A DNA stretch of 64,000 nt from NCBI GenBank assembly GCA_037127315.1, contig JBBBDQ010001937.1:670001-734000 (forward strand), written 5' to 3'. The notes below the pieces were generated by a model. That model was not told where the DNA came from, searched no databases, and saw nothing but the letters and a program-made list of their open reading frames with translations. Each line of letters begins with the position of its first letter. The first letter of the stretch is position 1. The DNA comes from Ascarosepion bandense (lineage: Eukaryota; Mollusca; Cephalopoda; Sepiida; Sepiidae). This document shows positions 45,078 to 54,299 of this stretch, piece after piece. The translations under genes and the position numbers were made by a program.

Positions 45078-45258
45078 CATACGAAAAAATACCTCTTAGG
45101 TTCATACAACCATGGATGAAAACGTTATAAGTATAATTTCTTGTAATTTCAAAAATTGCACGTTCAAAAATTCCCTGCCACGTGAACGTTAAAAAAAAAC
45201 ACACAGTTACTTGAGCGTTCTTAAAAAAAAAGGTAAACGGTAAAATCAGTTATTTTAA

Positions 45259-45308
45259 ATCACCTGAAGGCACTACTCAGGGTAGAAACCGAGGTCGCGT
45301 AATAGCTC

Positions 45309-45355
<47 letters not shown>

Positions 45356-45400
45356 TACATAGATAGATAGATAGATAGATCGAGAGAGAGACAGACAGAG
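45259..45400 (+). repeat. Partial family H plus (TA)n and (GATA)n
   Basis: AATCACCTGAAGGCACTACT and GGTCGCGTAATAGCTCGTTT match family H; then (TA)n at 45314-45351 and GATA/GA-rich text to about 45408. Confidence 0.6.
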
Positions 45401-45489
45401 AGAGAGAGATAATGTCAAATCCTTAAACGGGGAAGATAATCCAAATAAATCATTTTAATATAATATAATGAAGAAAAAATATATATATA

Positions 45490-45848
45490 GTCATCCGCAG
45501 ACAGATCAGTCCCGCTCATCAGTACGATTAGACTCCGTTTGCTTTTAACCCAGGATTGAAACCCGAACGAATTGGCGTCAGTCGGCGATTCTGCCTCTAA
45601 GCTATGGGCGGTAGAAGAAAGCAGACTTTTTAGCGCGTATATTATCATTATACAGGACCACTAGCTGAAAGTGTTCTAATTCATTGCTGAATGAACGATG
45701 CGTATTTGATTGAGTAGCAACTGTTTTTAAAATTCTACCATTCTTCCAGAGTGCTCCATCAGTGTGTGAGAGCGTAAATAGTCATCCGCAGACAGATCTG
45801 TTTCACTGTATCACAGCTCATCTGTACGGTTAGACTTCGATTGCTTTT
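45490..45848 (-). repeat. SINE-B unit plus partial second unit, cut by a Penelope-like element
   Basis: GTCATCCGCAGACAGATC at 45490 and again at 45781, a 291-bp step comparable to the 305-bp step at 4389. The second unit stops at GATTGCTTTT (45848), where intact copies continue with AACCCAGG, and the Penelope-like palindrome starts. Confidence 0.75.
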
Positions 45849-46033
45849 GTTGGGTACAGAGAATGTTTTGTCTGTTATTAAATGTTTACAAATTAAACAG
45901 CGAGGCTTCCCACATTTTAAATTCCCTGATAGGTTTGTATTATTTAAACCTATCAGGGAATTTAAAATGTGGGAAGCCTCGCTGTTTAATTTGTAAACAT
46001 TTAATAACAGACAAAACATTCTCTGTACCCAAC
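45849..46033. repeat. Perfect palindrome, 88-bp arms, 9-bp loop
   Basis: 45849-45936 is the exact reverse complement of 45946-46033 (GTTGGGTACAGAGAATGTTT ... GATAGGTTT). The right arm is the 5' part of the Penelope-like coding region; the left arm is an extra inverted copy of it. Confidence 0.97.
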
Positions 46034-46397
46034 ACCAAAATAAAATTTCAGCCACCAAACCTTACTTGTGACAGCGAAAACATCATATACTTTCTCTTCT
46101 GCTCAATTTGCCCCAACAGTGGATATATCGGCGAATCCGGTAATAGCTTTAGATTTCGCTTCAATAATCACAAACTAAATATACGACAAAAAATGTATAC
46201 TCCCCAATTGCAGCCCATTTTAATCAACCTGATCATACTTTAGAAAATTGCAAATGTTTACTAATAGACTCCAATTTTAGTTCTACATACACACGCAGAA
46301 AGAAAGAAACATGCTGGATTTTAAAATTAAATACACACAAGCTAGGGTTAAATAGGGACTTAGGTGTGTTGAATCTTTACAAATATTTCAATAGCTA
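45849..46397 (+). pseudogene. Second Penelope-like GIY-YIG relic starting in a perfect palindrome
   Basis: From 45946 the + strand encodes NLSGNLKCGKPRCLICKHLI (C-x4-C-x2-C), CDSENIIYFLFC (IIY for GIY), SGYIGESGNSFRFRFNNH (YIG, Arg, His). After a one-base frameshift near 46205 it continues with HFNQPDHTLENCKCLL, RRKKETCWILKL and GLNRDLGVLNLYKYF to a stop at about 46396. This is the Neptune-like style of Penelope endonuclease by my recollection of the CDS.N.IY.I.C..C pattern. The first 28 residues of the open frame are only a translation of the inverted arm (45849-45936). Confidence 0.85.
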
Positions 46398-46720
46398 AAC
46401 ATTTTTTTTCTCAGATATTCCAAGAAATTTTTATCTAAAACAAACAGACTTTCTCTACGGACGTGCCGCATGTTGTGAACAAACACACCACGTGATGTAA
46501 ACAACAAAAATATTCGGACGCTATCGTGAAATACGTTTCTAATTCAAATTTAAAAATCACTCGTTTCTGATGAAGGACCGAGGGCGGTCTGAAATATAAA
46601 ATACAATAATAAAAATATACAAATACTGTCCAAAAAAAGTACATTTTTAAATTCAAAACTTTTTTTTATTAATATTCTTTCCTATACATATTAAGACAGT
46701 ATACGTGGATCATCACTATG
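46398..46720. other. No recognised gene
   Basis: AT-rich; AATATTCGGACGCTATCGTG lies near 46509. No partner repeat found. Confidence 0.4.
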
Positions 46721-46764
<44 letters not shown>

Positions 46765-46871
46765 AAAAGTAAGGTAGACACGTTATTTCATGGTAAAACG
46801 GAAGGCCTTTTTCAGGCGAACCATATATATATATATATATATAAGAGAAATTAAGGTAGACACGTTATTTC

Positions 46872-47010
46872 ATGGTAAATCGGAAGTATGGCCTATTTCA
46901 GGCGAACTATCATCAGCTTCCGTCTTTATTGTACATTCATTTACACGAATGACGGAAGCTGATGATGGTACGCCTGAAATAGGAGTACACCGATTTCCAG
47001 CTTTCGTTCA
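46872..47010. mobile_element. Small fold-back element (~55-bp imperfect arms)
   Basis: CCTATTTCAGGCGAACTATC then ATCAGCTTCCGTC (46892-46926) is mirrored by GACGGAAGCTGATGATGGTA then CGCCTGAAATAGGAG (46950-46985). A partial copy of the left flank (GGTAGACACGTTATTTCATG) also occurs at 46774 before a (TA)n tract, so the left part is duplicated. Confidence 0.7.
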
Positions 47011-47143
47011 CGTTTTGTGCTTAATTTCCATTGGAATAGCCGGAAAAATCAGCAAAAATCATAGTTTCTGGATGACCTCATCATATTGTCAACTAGCAAT
47101 TTTCTCTGTGCCCGGTGTTATTTTAGCATCAGCTATGGCCCTG

Positions 47144-47169
<26 letters not shown>

Positions 47170-47174
<5 letters not shown>

Positions 47175-47400
47175 ATCGTCAGGCGTTATAGACCGTGATT
47201 TCCTAGCGTTTTATTTTAAACACTAATCAGGAAGTTGAAGAAAGAAACTTTTAAATATGAGAAGGAATGAGTCAAAACTAGCGAAATAATATTGTACTTA
47301 ATTTTATCCGGGTTTGAACGATCCCAAAATGAACTTTCTTATGTGTATACATCTGGTATTATTTCAGCTATTTTAATTAGTAAACTTTCTAGTCCTGGAA
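47170..47400. other. Unclassified AT-rich segment
   Basis: Follows (TA)n 47144-47170. AGCGAAATAATATTGTA near 47280 resembles AGCGAAATAGTATTGAA near 14420, but the match is too short to define a family. Confidence 0.3.
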
Positions 47401-47830
47401 ATGATGCTATAGACAACAGTTCTTACAGTCTTTACATTATTCGGACTATTGTCCTCATCTTTGTTACAATTTGTGCGATTTTTCGGCCGTTACACGTTCA
47501 GGCCTTCTTCCGGAACTAGAAATTTTGAACCGAACACTGTATTACAATCACTGGGGTATATAATCCTCATTCCTTGCATAGTAATGCGTCGATTTGAAGT
47601 CATGTGTTCTCACTCTCTAACCCTGCAAGTTACTTGTTCACAACAGCTGTAGCATAGTATTGAACTCACAACTCCTTGGGTCAAGTCACAGGAACCAACG
47701 TCTATCTCCATTGGGCCATGTGATTGTAATAAAGGGTTTTGTTCAAAATTCCTAGCACCTGAGAAAGGCCGAAGCGTACAATGGCTCAAACGTCGTACAA
47801 ATGGCAACAAGGATGAGGACAATAGTCTGA
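47400..47830. repeat. Family C fold-back unit with tRNA-like core
   Basis: Left arm TTATTCGGACTATTGTCCTC (47438) and GGCCTTCTTCCGG (47500) are mirrored by GAGAAAGGCCGAAGC (47762) and AGGATGAGGACAATAGTCTG (47809). The core between them, read on the minus strand, has TGGCCCAATGGAGATAGACG (A-box-like) and GTGAGTTCAATACTATGC (B-box-like), suggesting a tRNA-derived head. ATTACAATCACTGGGGTATA is shared with the unit at 62665. Confidence 0.6.
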
Positions 47831-47837
47831 ATAATCT

Positions 47838-48132
47838 CCATCCATGTCTATTGAACAGGTGAAGACGTTCATCCCTTGTTTCCTGTTTAGGATGCGGTTT
47901 CCGGTTTTTTCTCTTTTCCAGTCTTCTTACTTTTTTTTTCAATTGGAGTAGATAGACTAAACTATCACCCGGTTCACACTCACCCTCGTCTACTGAACAG
48001 GTGAAGAGGCTCATCACTTGTTCCCTGTTTAGGATGTGGTTTCCGGCTTTCTCTTTTCCAATCATTTCACTCCTATGTAGCCCCCTGCACATCAGTGGCG
48101 TTACCGCCTTGCTCGGGGTGATATGATTAAAA
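47838..48132 (+). repeat. Family E element (two units) with LINE-A-type 3' tail
   Basis: CTATTGAACAGGTGAAGACG and CTACTGAACAGGTGAAGAGG start two ~148-bp units (47848 and 47992), each with TTCCTGTTTAGGATG or TTCCCTGTTTAGGATG. The element ends TATGTAGCCCCCTGCACATC ... GGGGTGATATGATTAAAAAAA (48072-48132), the same 3' tail as LINE-A. No protein is encoded. Sharing a LINE tail is the hallmark of LINE-mobilised non-autonomous elements. Confidence 0.75.
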
Positions 48133-48139
48133 AAATACT

Positions 48140-48420
48140 AACTAATCTCAGAAATATAGACACAGGATTCTGTTCGAAATTCCAAGCACTTGAAGCAGGC
48201 TGGAGCCTACAACGGTCAAAATGTCGTACGAATGGCAACCTAGATGATGACAATAGTCCGAATAATGTAAATACTGTAAATACTCATCTCAGAAATATAG
48301 ACAAATAGAATGATCTATTATTAAACGATGTGCAAATGGCAACAAAGATGAGGACAATAGTCCGAATAATGTCAATACTGTAAATACAACCTCATCTCAG
48401 AAATATAGACAAATACCAAG
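48140..48420 (-). repeat. Family C partial tandem
   Basis: GATGACAATAGTCCGAATAA and GATGAGGACAATAGTCCGAA (48244 and 48347), each followed by TAAATACTGTAAATAC or similar and CATCTCAGAAATATAGACAA. A ~100-bp step. Same family as 62752-63135. Confidence 0.75.
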
Positions 48421-48424
48421 TTTT

Positions 48425-49160
48425 CTTCTTGGCACAATCGACAGAAATCATTATTGACGTATTTGCTTTTCTTAATACATTTCAGCTTACAATAAGATTC
48501 TTTTTCTTTTAATACATACTATGTTTCGATATTTCTTCATAATTTATGATTAGTGAAAATTTATTTCAGTGAAACCGCGCCTATAGCGAAACGCTAAACC
48601 TGAAACCATGGTAGCGTATTCGGTTGATTTCCTACATTTAATATTTAAAAGTTCTGCATATTAAACTTTATCTTTTTTTCTTCTTTAAATATGTATTGAG
48701 CATTTTTTGATACAACTGTCTACTGGTCTAATTTGACTCTACCAATAACATTTTAATGATCATATATATATATATATATTCTTTTTATATATAGACAAAT
48801 GTGATTAGTTATGAGGCCGATTGAAAACCGCTGTTCAAATGATTGGTCATTGAAATACAGATTTTATTAAGTGGGTAGGGTTGAGATGAGTTCAACACCT
48901 TCTCTACATATGCGTTTGTGTGTTAGCCAAAATCAAAATCAAATAGAAGACTTACATTTATGAATTTTAAAAAGACAACAACTTCAACAACAAAAGCGAG
49001 AAATCTTTGAATAAAAATCTCAAATTTAATCTGGAAAAATCTTCGCGCACGAAAAGCTCTTTTTAACTTCCATACATAAAAGGTCAGCGAATGTCGTCTG
49101 GCTGATCAATATTCGACGGATACAGTCGACTGTGACACTTCCGCCTCACAGAGAGCAATA
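48425..49160. other. No gene or recognised repeat
   Basis: AT-rich. Includes a short (TA)n at 48762-48779. Confidence 0.45.
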
Positions 49161-49173
49161 AGAACTTATGCAG

Positions 49174-49223
<50 letters not shown>

Positions 49224-49343
49224 TGAATGTTAAAACATTTTTTGTGCATAGAATGTTGTAAATGTGTAGCGGTCACTAAAATATGATAGTACTAACGATA
49301 TCCTAAAATAATTAAATCAATGAATAGTTAAACAAGTTTATTA

Positions 49344-49375
<32 letters not shown>

Positions 49376-49384
49376 TAATAATAA

Positions 49385-50405
49385 TAAAAACTGAATTAAA
49401 TTCACAGAATAGAGTTATGGCCATTAATAGCCTTGCAATCCCAGTTGTCCAATATAGCTTCAACATCTTAAACTGGACTCTAAACGACATCAGGCGAATG
49501 GATGCTAAAACAAGAAAGCTTCTTTCTAAGCATAGGATGCATCACCCAAAGGCTGATGTAGACCGTCTATACATACCCCGTAAAGAAGGTGGAAGGGGTC
49601 TTATTCAGCTGGAATTGTCATACAAGACAACAACTATTGGCTTACTAACATACATAGAAACAACAAAGGATTGGATGATACAATTAGTAAGGCAACATGA
49701 AGAAAGAAAGAAAAAATATTCAATAATAAAAGAAGGCAGTAAATACAAACAAGAATTACAGTTAGTAGATTCTGTAGAAAAGCAAAACAGTAGCCAAGAG
49801 TTGGGCAATATTTACATTGGGCAATGTGCAAACATTATGGAAAAGCTGTAAACAAACACTGGTATGAACATCATCCAGCACCGGTTACAGAAATAGAAGA
49901 TGTAACCATTCTATGGGATTACACCATCTACACAGACAGAAAAATTGAAGCAAACAGGCCAGACATTATTGTTAAAAACCAGAAGGAGAAAACTTGTCTA
50001 TTAATTGATATGGCTTGTCCAGCGGATTGTAACATAGCAATCAAGGAATTTGAAAAACTGTCAAAATATAAAGACCTGGAAATTGAAATAGAAAAAATGT
50101 GGAAATTGAAAACAAGAGTTGTGCCAGTGATAGTAGGTGCACTTGGAATGATAAAAAATGGAACAAAACAACACATTGAAAGAATCCCTGGAAACCCCAG
50201 CTTAAGAGATATACAAAAAATTGTATTATTAAGTACAGCCCACACACTAAGGAAAACGTTATCTATGTAATGCTGGGGATGATAGGGAGGATAGAAAAAC
50301 ATGAAATGGAGTCATAACAACACGCCACTACCTGCCTTAGGTCTCCCCGCAGACTTGGTTGGTAGTGAGACCAATGCAGAAAAATCGAAATATGATGAAA
50401 AATGA
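49385..50405 (+). pseudogene. R4/Dong-like LINE copy with internal deletion, flanked by TAA runs
   Basis: Frame 49417-49851 matches the thumb/linker of 41672-42055 and stays open through KKKYSIIKEGSKYK. At 49798 AGCCAAGA joins GTTGGGCAAT, removing about 370 bp corresponding to 42135-42502 (the zinc-finger region). The endonuclease part follows as frame 49824-50270 with NRPDIIVKNQKEKTCLLIDM. The left edge follows (TAA)n and the right edge GATGAAAAATGACATAATAA runs into (TAA)n, the insertion preference reported for Dong. Confidence 0.92.
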
Positions 50406-50795
50406 CATAATAATAATAATAATTGACTGTTAAAACATTGTTATGGATATAATATTGTAAATGTGCAGCGCTCACTAAATTATGAAGGTACTAACGATAT
50501 CTTAAAATAATTAAATCAATGAATATTTAAATACATTTATTAAATATGGATGATAATAATAGTAATATTATAATATTAATTGACAGTTAAAACATTTTTT
50601 ATGGATAAGATATTGTAAATGTGTAGTGGTATTTAAAATATGAAGGTACTAGCGATATCTTAAAATAATTAAATGAATGAATAGATAAATAAATATATTC
50701 AATAATAATAATAATAATAATAATAATTCACTGTTAAAACATTTTTATAAATAGAATGTTATAAATGTGTAGCGATCACTAAAATATGATGGTAC

Positions 50796-51057
50796 GCTTG
50801 GTGCATAGACAATTAAAAATTAAAATCAATCTTCTACTCTTTTACAAAAAATCATAATGATGTAGAAAACCTGTTTTTTTTTCCAAATAGAAAAGGGATT
50901 GACCATGTACTTCAAGAAAAAGTCAAACCGGATTTCGCGAGTATTTGTTAAATTGATTTTCTGACCAATAAAAGCGATTTGCAAGACCCAGAAGACTCGC
51001 GATCCAGTTCGAAAAATCTAAATACTATAAAAGGCTCCGGTCAGCGTCAGACAGACA
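50796..51057 (+). mobile_element. 262-bp insert with 8-bp target duplication and TATA-like box
   Basis: GATGGTAC at 50788-50795 and 51058-51065 flanks the insert; in the neighbouring tandem units this word is single (GAAGGTACTAACGATATC), so it is a target-site duplication. The interior has ACCAATAAAAGC (50965) and ACTATAAAAGGCTCC (51024), a CCAAT/TATA-like pair, and ends GTCAGACAGACA. No open frame. Class unknown. Confidence 0.6.
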
Positions 51058-51127
51058 GATGGTACTAAGAATATCCTAAAATAATGAAATAAATAAATAG
51101 ATAAATAATTAAAAAAATATAACAATA

Positions 51128-51390
51128 ATGAGAAGGAGAAGAAGGAGAAGAAGAAAAAGAAGAAGAAGAAAGAGGAAAAGAAGAAGGAGAAGGAGAAGAA
51201 GAAGAAGAAAGAGGACAAGAAGGAGAAGAAGAAGAAGAAAAAGAAAAAGAAGAATGAAGAAGAAGGAGAAGAAGAAAAAGAAGAAAAAGAAGAATGAAGA
51301 AGAAGAAGAAAAAGAAGAATGAAGATGAAGAAGGAGAAGGCGAAATAGAAGAAGAAAAAGTAGAAATAGAAGAAGAAGAATGAAGGATTT
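51128..51390. repeat. Polypurine (GAA/GGA)n tract
   Basis: Almost pure A and G on the + strand for about 250 bp (GAAGAAGGAGAAGAAG-type). Could form triplex DNA. Lys/Arg/Glu-rich or Phe/Leu-rich frames here are spurious. Confidence 0.95.
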
Positions 51391-51419
51391 ACTTTTGCAA
51401 GAATGGTAAAACATAAGCA

Positions 51420-52110
51420 AAATTAATGTTAAGCAAACTCTAAAAAAATCCCCAAAATGGAAAATCCCCAGGTAATGAGAAGGTACTCAATTTTTGGGTC
51501 TATTACATGTCACCAATACATAAACCACTTGCGCAAACTTTATCAATGCTAATTAATAAACTAAATGAACTTCAGATTGGAACACTGAAGTTATTACATA
51601 TTTTCTACCAAAAACAGGTGAAACAGATCATCCATAATTTTATAGGCAAATAACATGCATATCCGTGACGCGTACAAAATTGATCACATCTGTCCTGACA
51701 AACTGTACTTATTGTTTACTCGATGGAAACAACATTCGCGTCCCTTGGAACAAAAATCGATACCGAAAAGATTAATACGGTTCCAAAGATCAACTACTAA
51801 TGAACAAAATAATCCTGGAAAATTGCAAAAGAAATATTAGAAATCTCCACACATCTTGGATAGATTACAGTAAAGCCGTTGATAGTGTGCCAAACTCTTG
51901 GATTCTTAAGACTTTGTATTCTTAAGGCATAAGTGTACTAAGTCTCATCGATGATAGGAAATTTTCTTAATGAAACCGAGGAAAACCACATTATAACACA
52001 AATGTATTTAAAATGCTGCCACCTCCAGTTGTTGAAATATCTGACGTGGTGTCGTTCAAAGAAACTCCCTGTCGCCCCCTATTTGATTTTAATCTTATCT
52101 TAATCTTATC
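51420..52110 (+). pseudogene. Decayed R4-like reverse transcriptase core
   Basis: Across frames the text gives HKPLAQTLSMLINKLNELQI, then KDQLLMNKIILENCKRNIRN, WIDYSKAVDSVPNSWILKTL (RT motif A, with Asp in WIDY and AVDSVP) and VVQRNSLSPPI (motif B, usually RQGDSLSP). The YADD motif is not seen because family E and other insertions follow. The matching endonuclease end is probably 55440-55890 on the same strand. Confidence 0.7.
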
Positions 52111-52179
52111 TTAATCTTATCCATATGTCCTTCATCTCCCGTTTACTTGAACTAAACAGGAATAACTAAGGATTTTTTT

Positions 52180-52476
52180 TTAATCATATCACACCAACCA
52201 AGGCGATAACGCCACTGATGCGCAGGGGGCTACGTAAGAGAAAAAAGATTGGAAAAGTGAAAGCCGGAAACCACATCCTAAACAGGAAACAAGGGATGAG
52301 CCTCTTCACCTGTTCAATAGAGGTGGGTGGAGTGTGAACCGGGCGATAGTTTAGTCTATCTACTCCAATTGAAAAAAAAATAAAGAAAAGAGTGAAAAGA
52401 TTGGAAAAGAGAAAACCGGAAACCGCATCTTGAACAGGAAACAAGGGATCAGCCTCTTCACCTGTTCAATAGACGA
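52180..52476 (-). repeat. Family E element (two units) with LINE-A-type 3' tail
   Basis: Reversed, it ends GCGCATCAGTGGCGTTATCG and GGTTGGTGTGATATGATTAAA. Two CTGTTCAAGATGCGG/CTGTTTAGGATGTGG-type units precede it, one ~180-bp step. Same element as 47838-48132 and 58551-58998. Confidence 0.72.
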
Positions 52477-52609
52477 TAAAGTAAAAGTAAAAAGTGTTTA
52501 ATTACTGATTCTCTATAATATCAAACTTTTCACCAAAGATGACATCAGGTTTAAACAGTATTCACAACACTGTAAAGTGATGAGACCGGTATGGTTTTTG
52601 AAAGAGATC

Positions 52610-53905
52610 AGTCAGTTAACTGCCATACGCGATACACGCTTTAGGTGATCATGTCTCGAAAGAGGCATGACTGACTGGGCGGAAGATTATCCCGCACTAG
52701 TTTGCCATTATTATCTGCGGCAGACTGGTTGTCAGCCAAGGCTAAATAAAACTAAATCTGTCTTGTTATTTGACTCATAGTTAGACGGAGAACAGATGTA
52801 TTATATTATTACATAAGAATTAGTAGGGGATCAGTTTATTACTTTTGTTTTTAATCATTTCACCCCGAGCAAGGCGGTACCGTCACTGATGTGCGGGGGG
52901 GGGGCTACATAACTGTAAAAAAGATTAATTAGAAGAGAGTGAGGAGTACAGACCAGTTAGAAAAGAGCAATAGAAAGCTGAGAATGCAGGTGCGATGACA
53001 GATACACAGGTGGATGGTAAGGGAAGGATATATGGGTGGGGAGAGAGCTAGAGTCCAGTGGTTAGTAGATGAGTATTGACATTGCATTTAAATTTTTGGA
53101 GGTTATAGCCATCAGGAGAGCAAGAATATGGGAGCGAGTTCCACAGGCGGGAAGTGCGAGAGAAGAAGCTGAAGGAGTAGAATTGTCGTCTGCATTTGGC
53201 TAACCTAACTGTAAATAGGTGGGACCCAGTTGCCAATCTGGTTGCACGAGTAAACACCTGTTGTGGAGGCACCAGTGACTTAAGTTCGTCCGAGCAGAAG
53301 CCATGAAATATTTATACAACAGACAAAGGGAGTCCACATTTCGTCGGTGGATGCAGTCGAGCCGCCAAGTCAGCACCTATCACATTACAGACTCTCCTTT
53401 GGAGCCTGTCGAGAACACTGAGGTAAACGGCAGGGGCGCCTGATCATAGATGGCAGCAGTACTCCATGCAAGGACGGATGGTTGACTTGTATATATGCAG
53501 GATGGATTCAGGCGGAAAAAACATCCTGGATCGACATAAGGACCCAACCTTCTTAGTAGTGGATTTAGCTATGGATTCGATATAGTGGTTCCATTTGAGG
53601 TCTGAAGAGAGAGTAAGGCCGAGGAGGCGCAGTGTATTGCTTCATAACAATATAAAACTGATCCTCCACTTTATGACCTGTAGAAACCTTAATCATAATT
53701 CGAACTATTATATTCAGTCAGTCAGTTAAGTGACATACGTGATACACGCTTGGGCGATCATGTCTCGAAAGTAACATAACTGACTGTGCATAATGTTATC
53801 CCGCAGTAGGTTTCCATTACATTCTGCGGTTGACTGGTTGCCAACCAAGGCTATAGAACCCAATCTGTCCTGTTATTTAACCCATAACTGGAAGGAATAG
53901 GCGTT
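52610..53905 (-). repeat. SINE-A chain interrupted by LINE-A
   Basis: The first body starts GTCAGTTAACTGCCATACGC (52611) and reaches the hairpin half TAGGGGATCAGTTTATTACTT (52834-52854). After LINE-A the other half resumes TATTGCTTCATAAC ... AAACTGATCCTCCAC (53636-53670). A second body CAGTCAGTTAAGTGACATAC begins at 53716 and stops at CCATAACTGGAAGGAATAG (53900) without a tRNA-like head. Confidence 0.82.
52857..53637 (-). pseudogene. LINE-A copy with 3' tail, inserted in SINE-A hairpin
   Basis: Reversed reading: 3' tail CACATCAGTGACGGTACCGC (with a run of nine C/G at 52897-52905), the C-terminal frame 53048-53272 with FFSRTSRLWNSLPYSCSPDG and KFKCNVNTHLL, then a frameshift and the HRR...LYKYFMASARTN region. 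Further upstream is TVYLSVLDRLQRRVC-like text, out to the GLTLSSDLKWNHYIESIA-like segment near 53600. TATTACTT / TATTGCTT at the two edges is a plausible target duplication. Confidence 0.85.
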
Positions 53906-54290
53906 ATCAGAGGAGACGGAATACAGCATACCCAAATGAAAGAGAAAGAAAAAAATACGACAGGTGTGTGCGTCTGTGGTTAAATACCGAGTTGAATTCG
54001 CAAAAATATAAGAGCTATAAGCATTTTGGCTTTCCCTGTGGTGAAGTACAGATCCACCATTGTTTATTTGGGTCATAGTTGACTTGAATGTCAAAACGAG
54101 AAAGATTCTCACTTTCACACTGATCGTCTCTACGTCTTAAGATCCAAAACTTTAACTACAAACGTCTTACAAATTCAAATCAATCGGTCTTTAAAGATAC
54201 CTGGAAACTGTAGAAGAATAATTGTTATTCAGTAACAAAAGAGGTCAAATCTTTCAAAAGGGGGATTTCAAATAGGTGAAAAAGTAATGA
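53906..54290. other. No gene or recognised repeat
   Basis: Ordinary sequence; the minus frame at 53873-54118 has no recognised motif. Confidence 0.4.
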
Positions 54291-54299
54291 TATACCCTA

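Larger units (their letters stand above)
49164..51120. repeat. ~150-bp tandem array with TAA microsatellites, hosting two insertions
   Basis: Units starting at GTTAAAACATTTTTT-like words lie at 49229, 50429, 50586 and 50733 (157- and 147-bp steps among the last three). Each contains TAAATGTGTAGCG and GTACTAACGATATC, and TAA runs separate them (49164-49223, 49345-49386, 50408-50423, 50696-50727). An R4-like copy (49385-50405) and a 262-bp insert (50796-51057) sit inside; the last unit ends at about 51120. Confidence 0.85.

Noticed and set aside
45759..46058. Minus-strand 99-aa frame with the same zinc-like motif as the Penelope-like relic
   Set aside because: It is the inverted arm of the palindrome read through; not an independent gene.
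51128..51390. Arg/Lys-rich frame resembling a nuclear protein
   Set aside because: It is a polypurine tract; reverse frames are equally open and give Phe/Leu runs.
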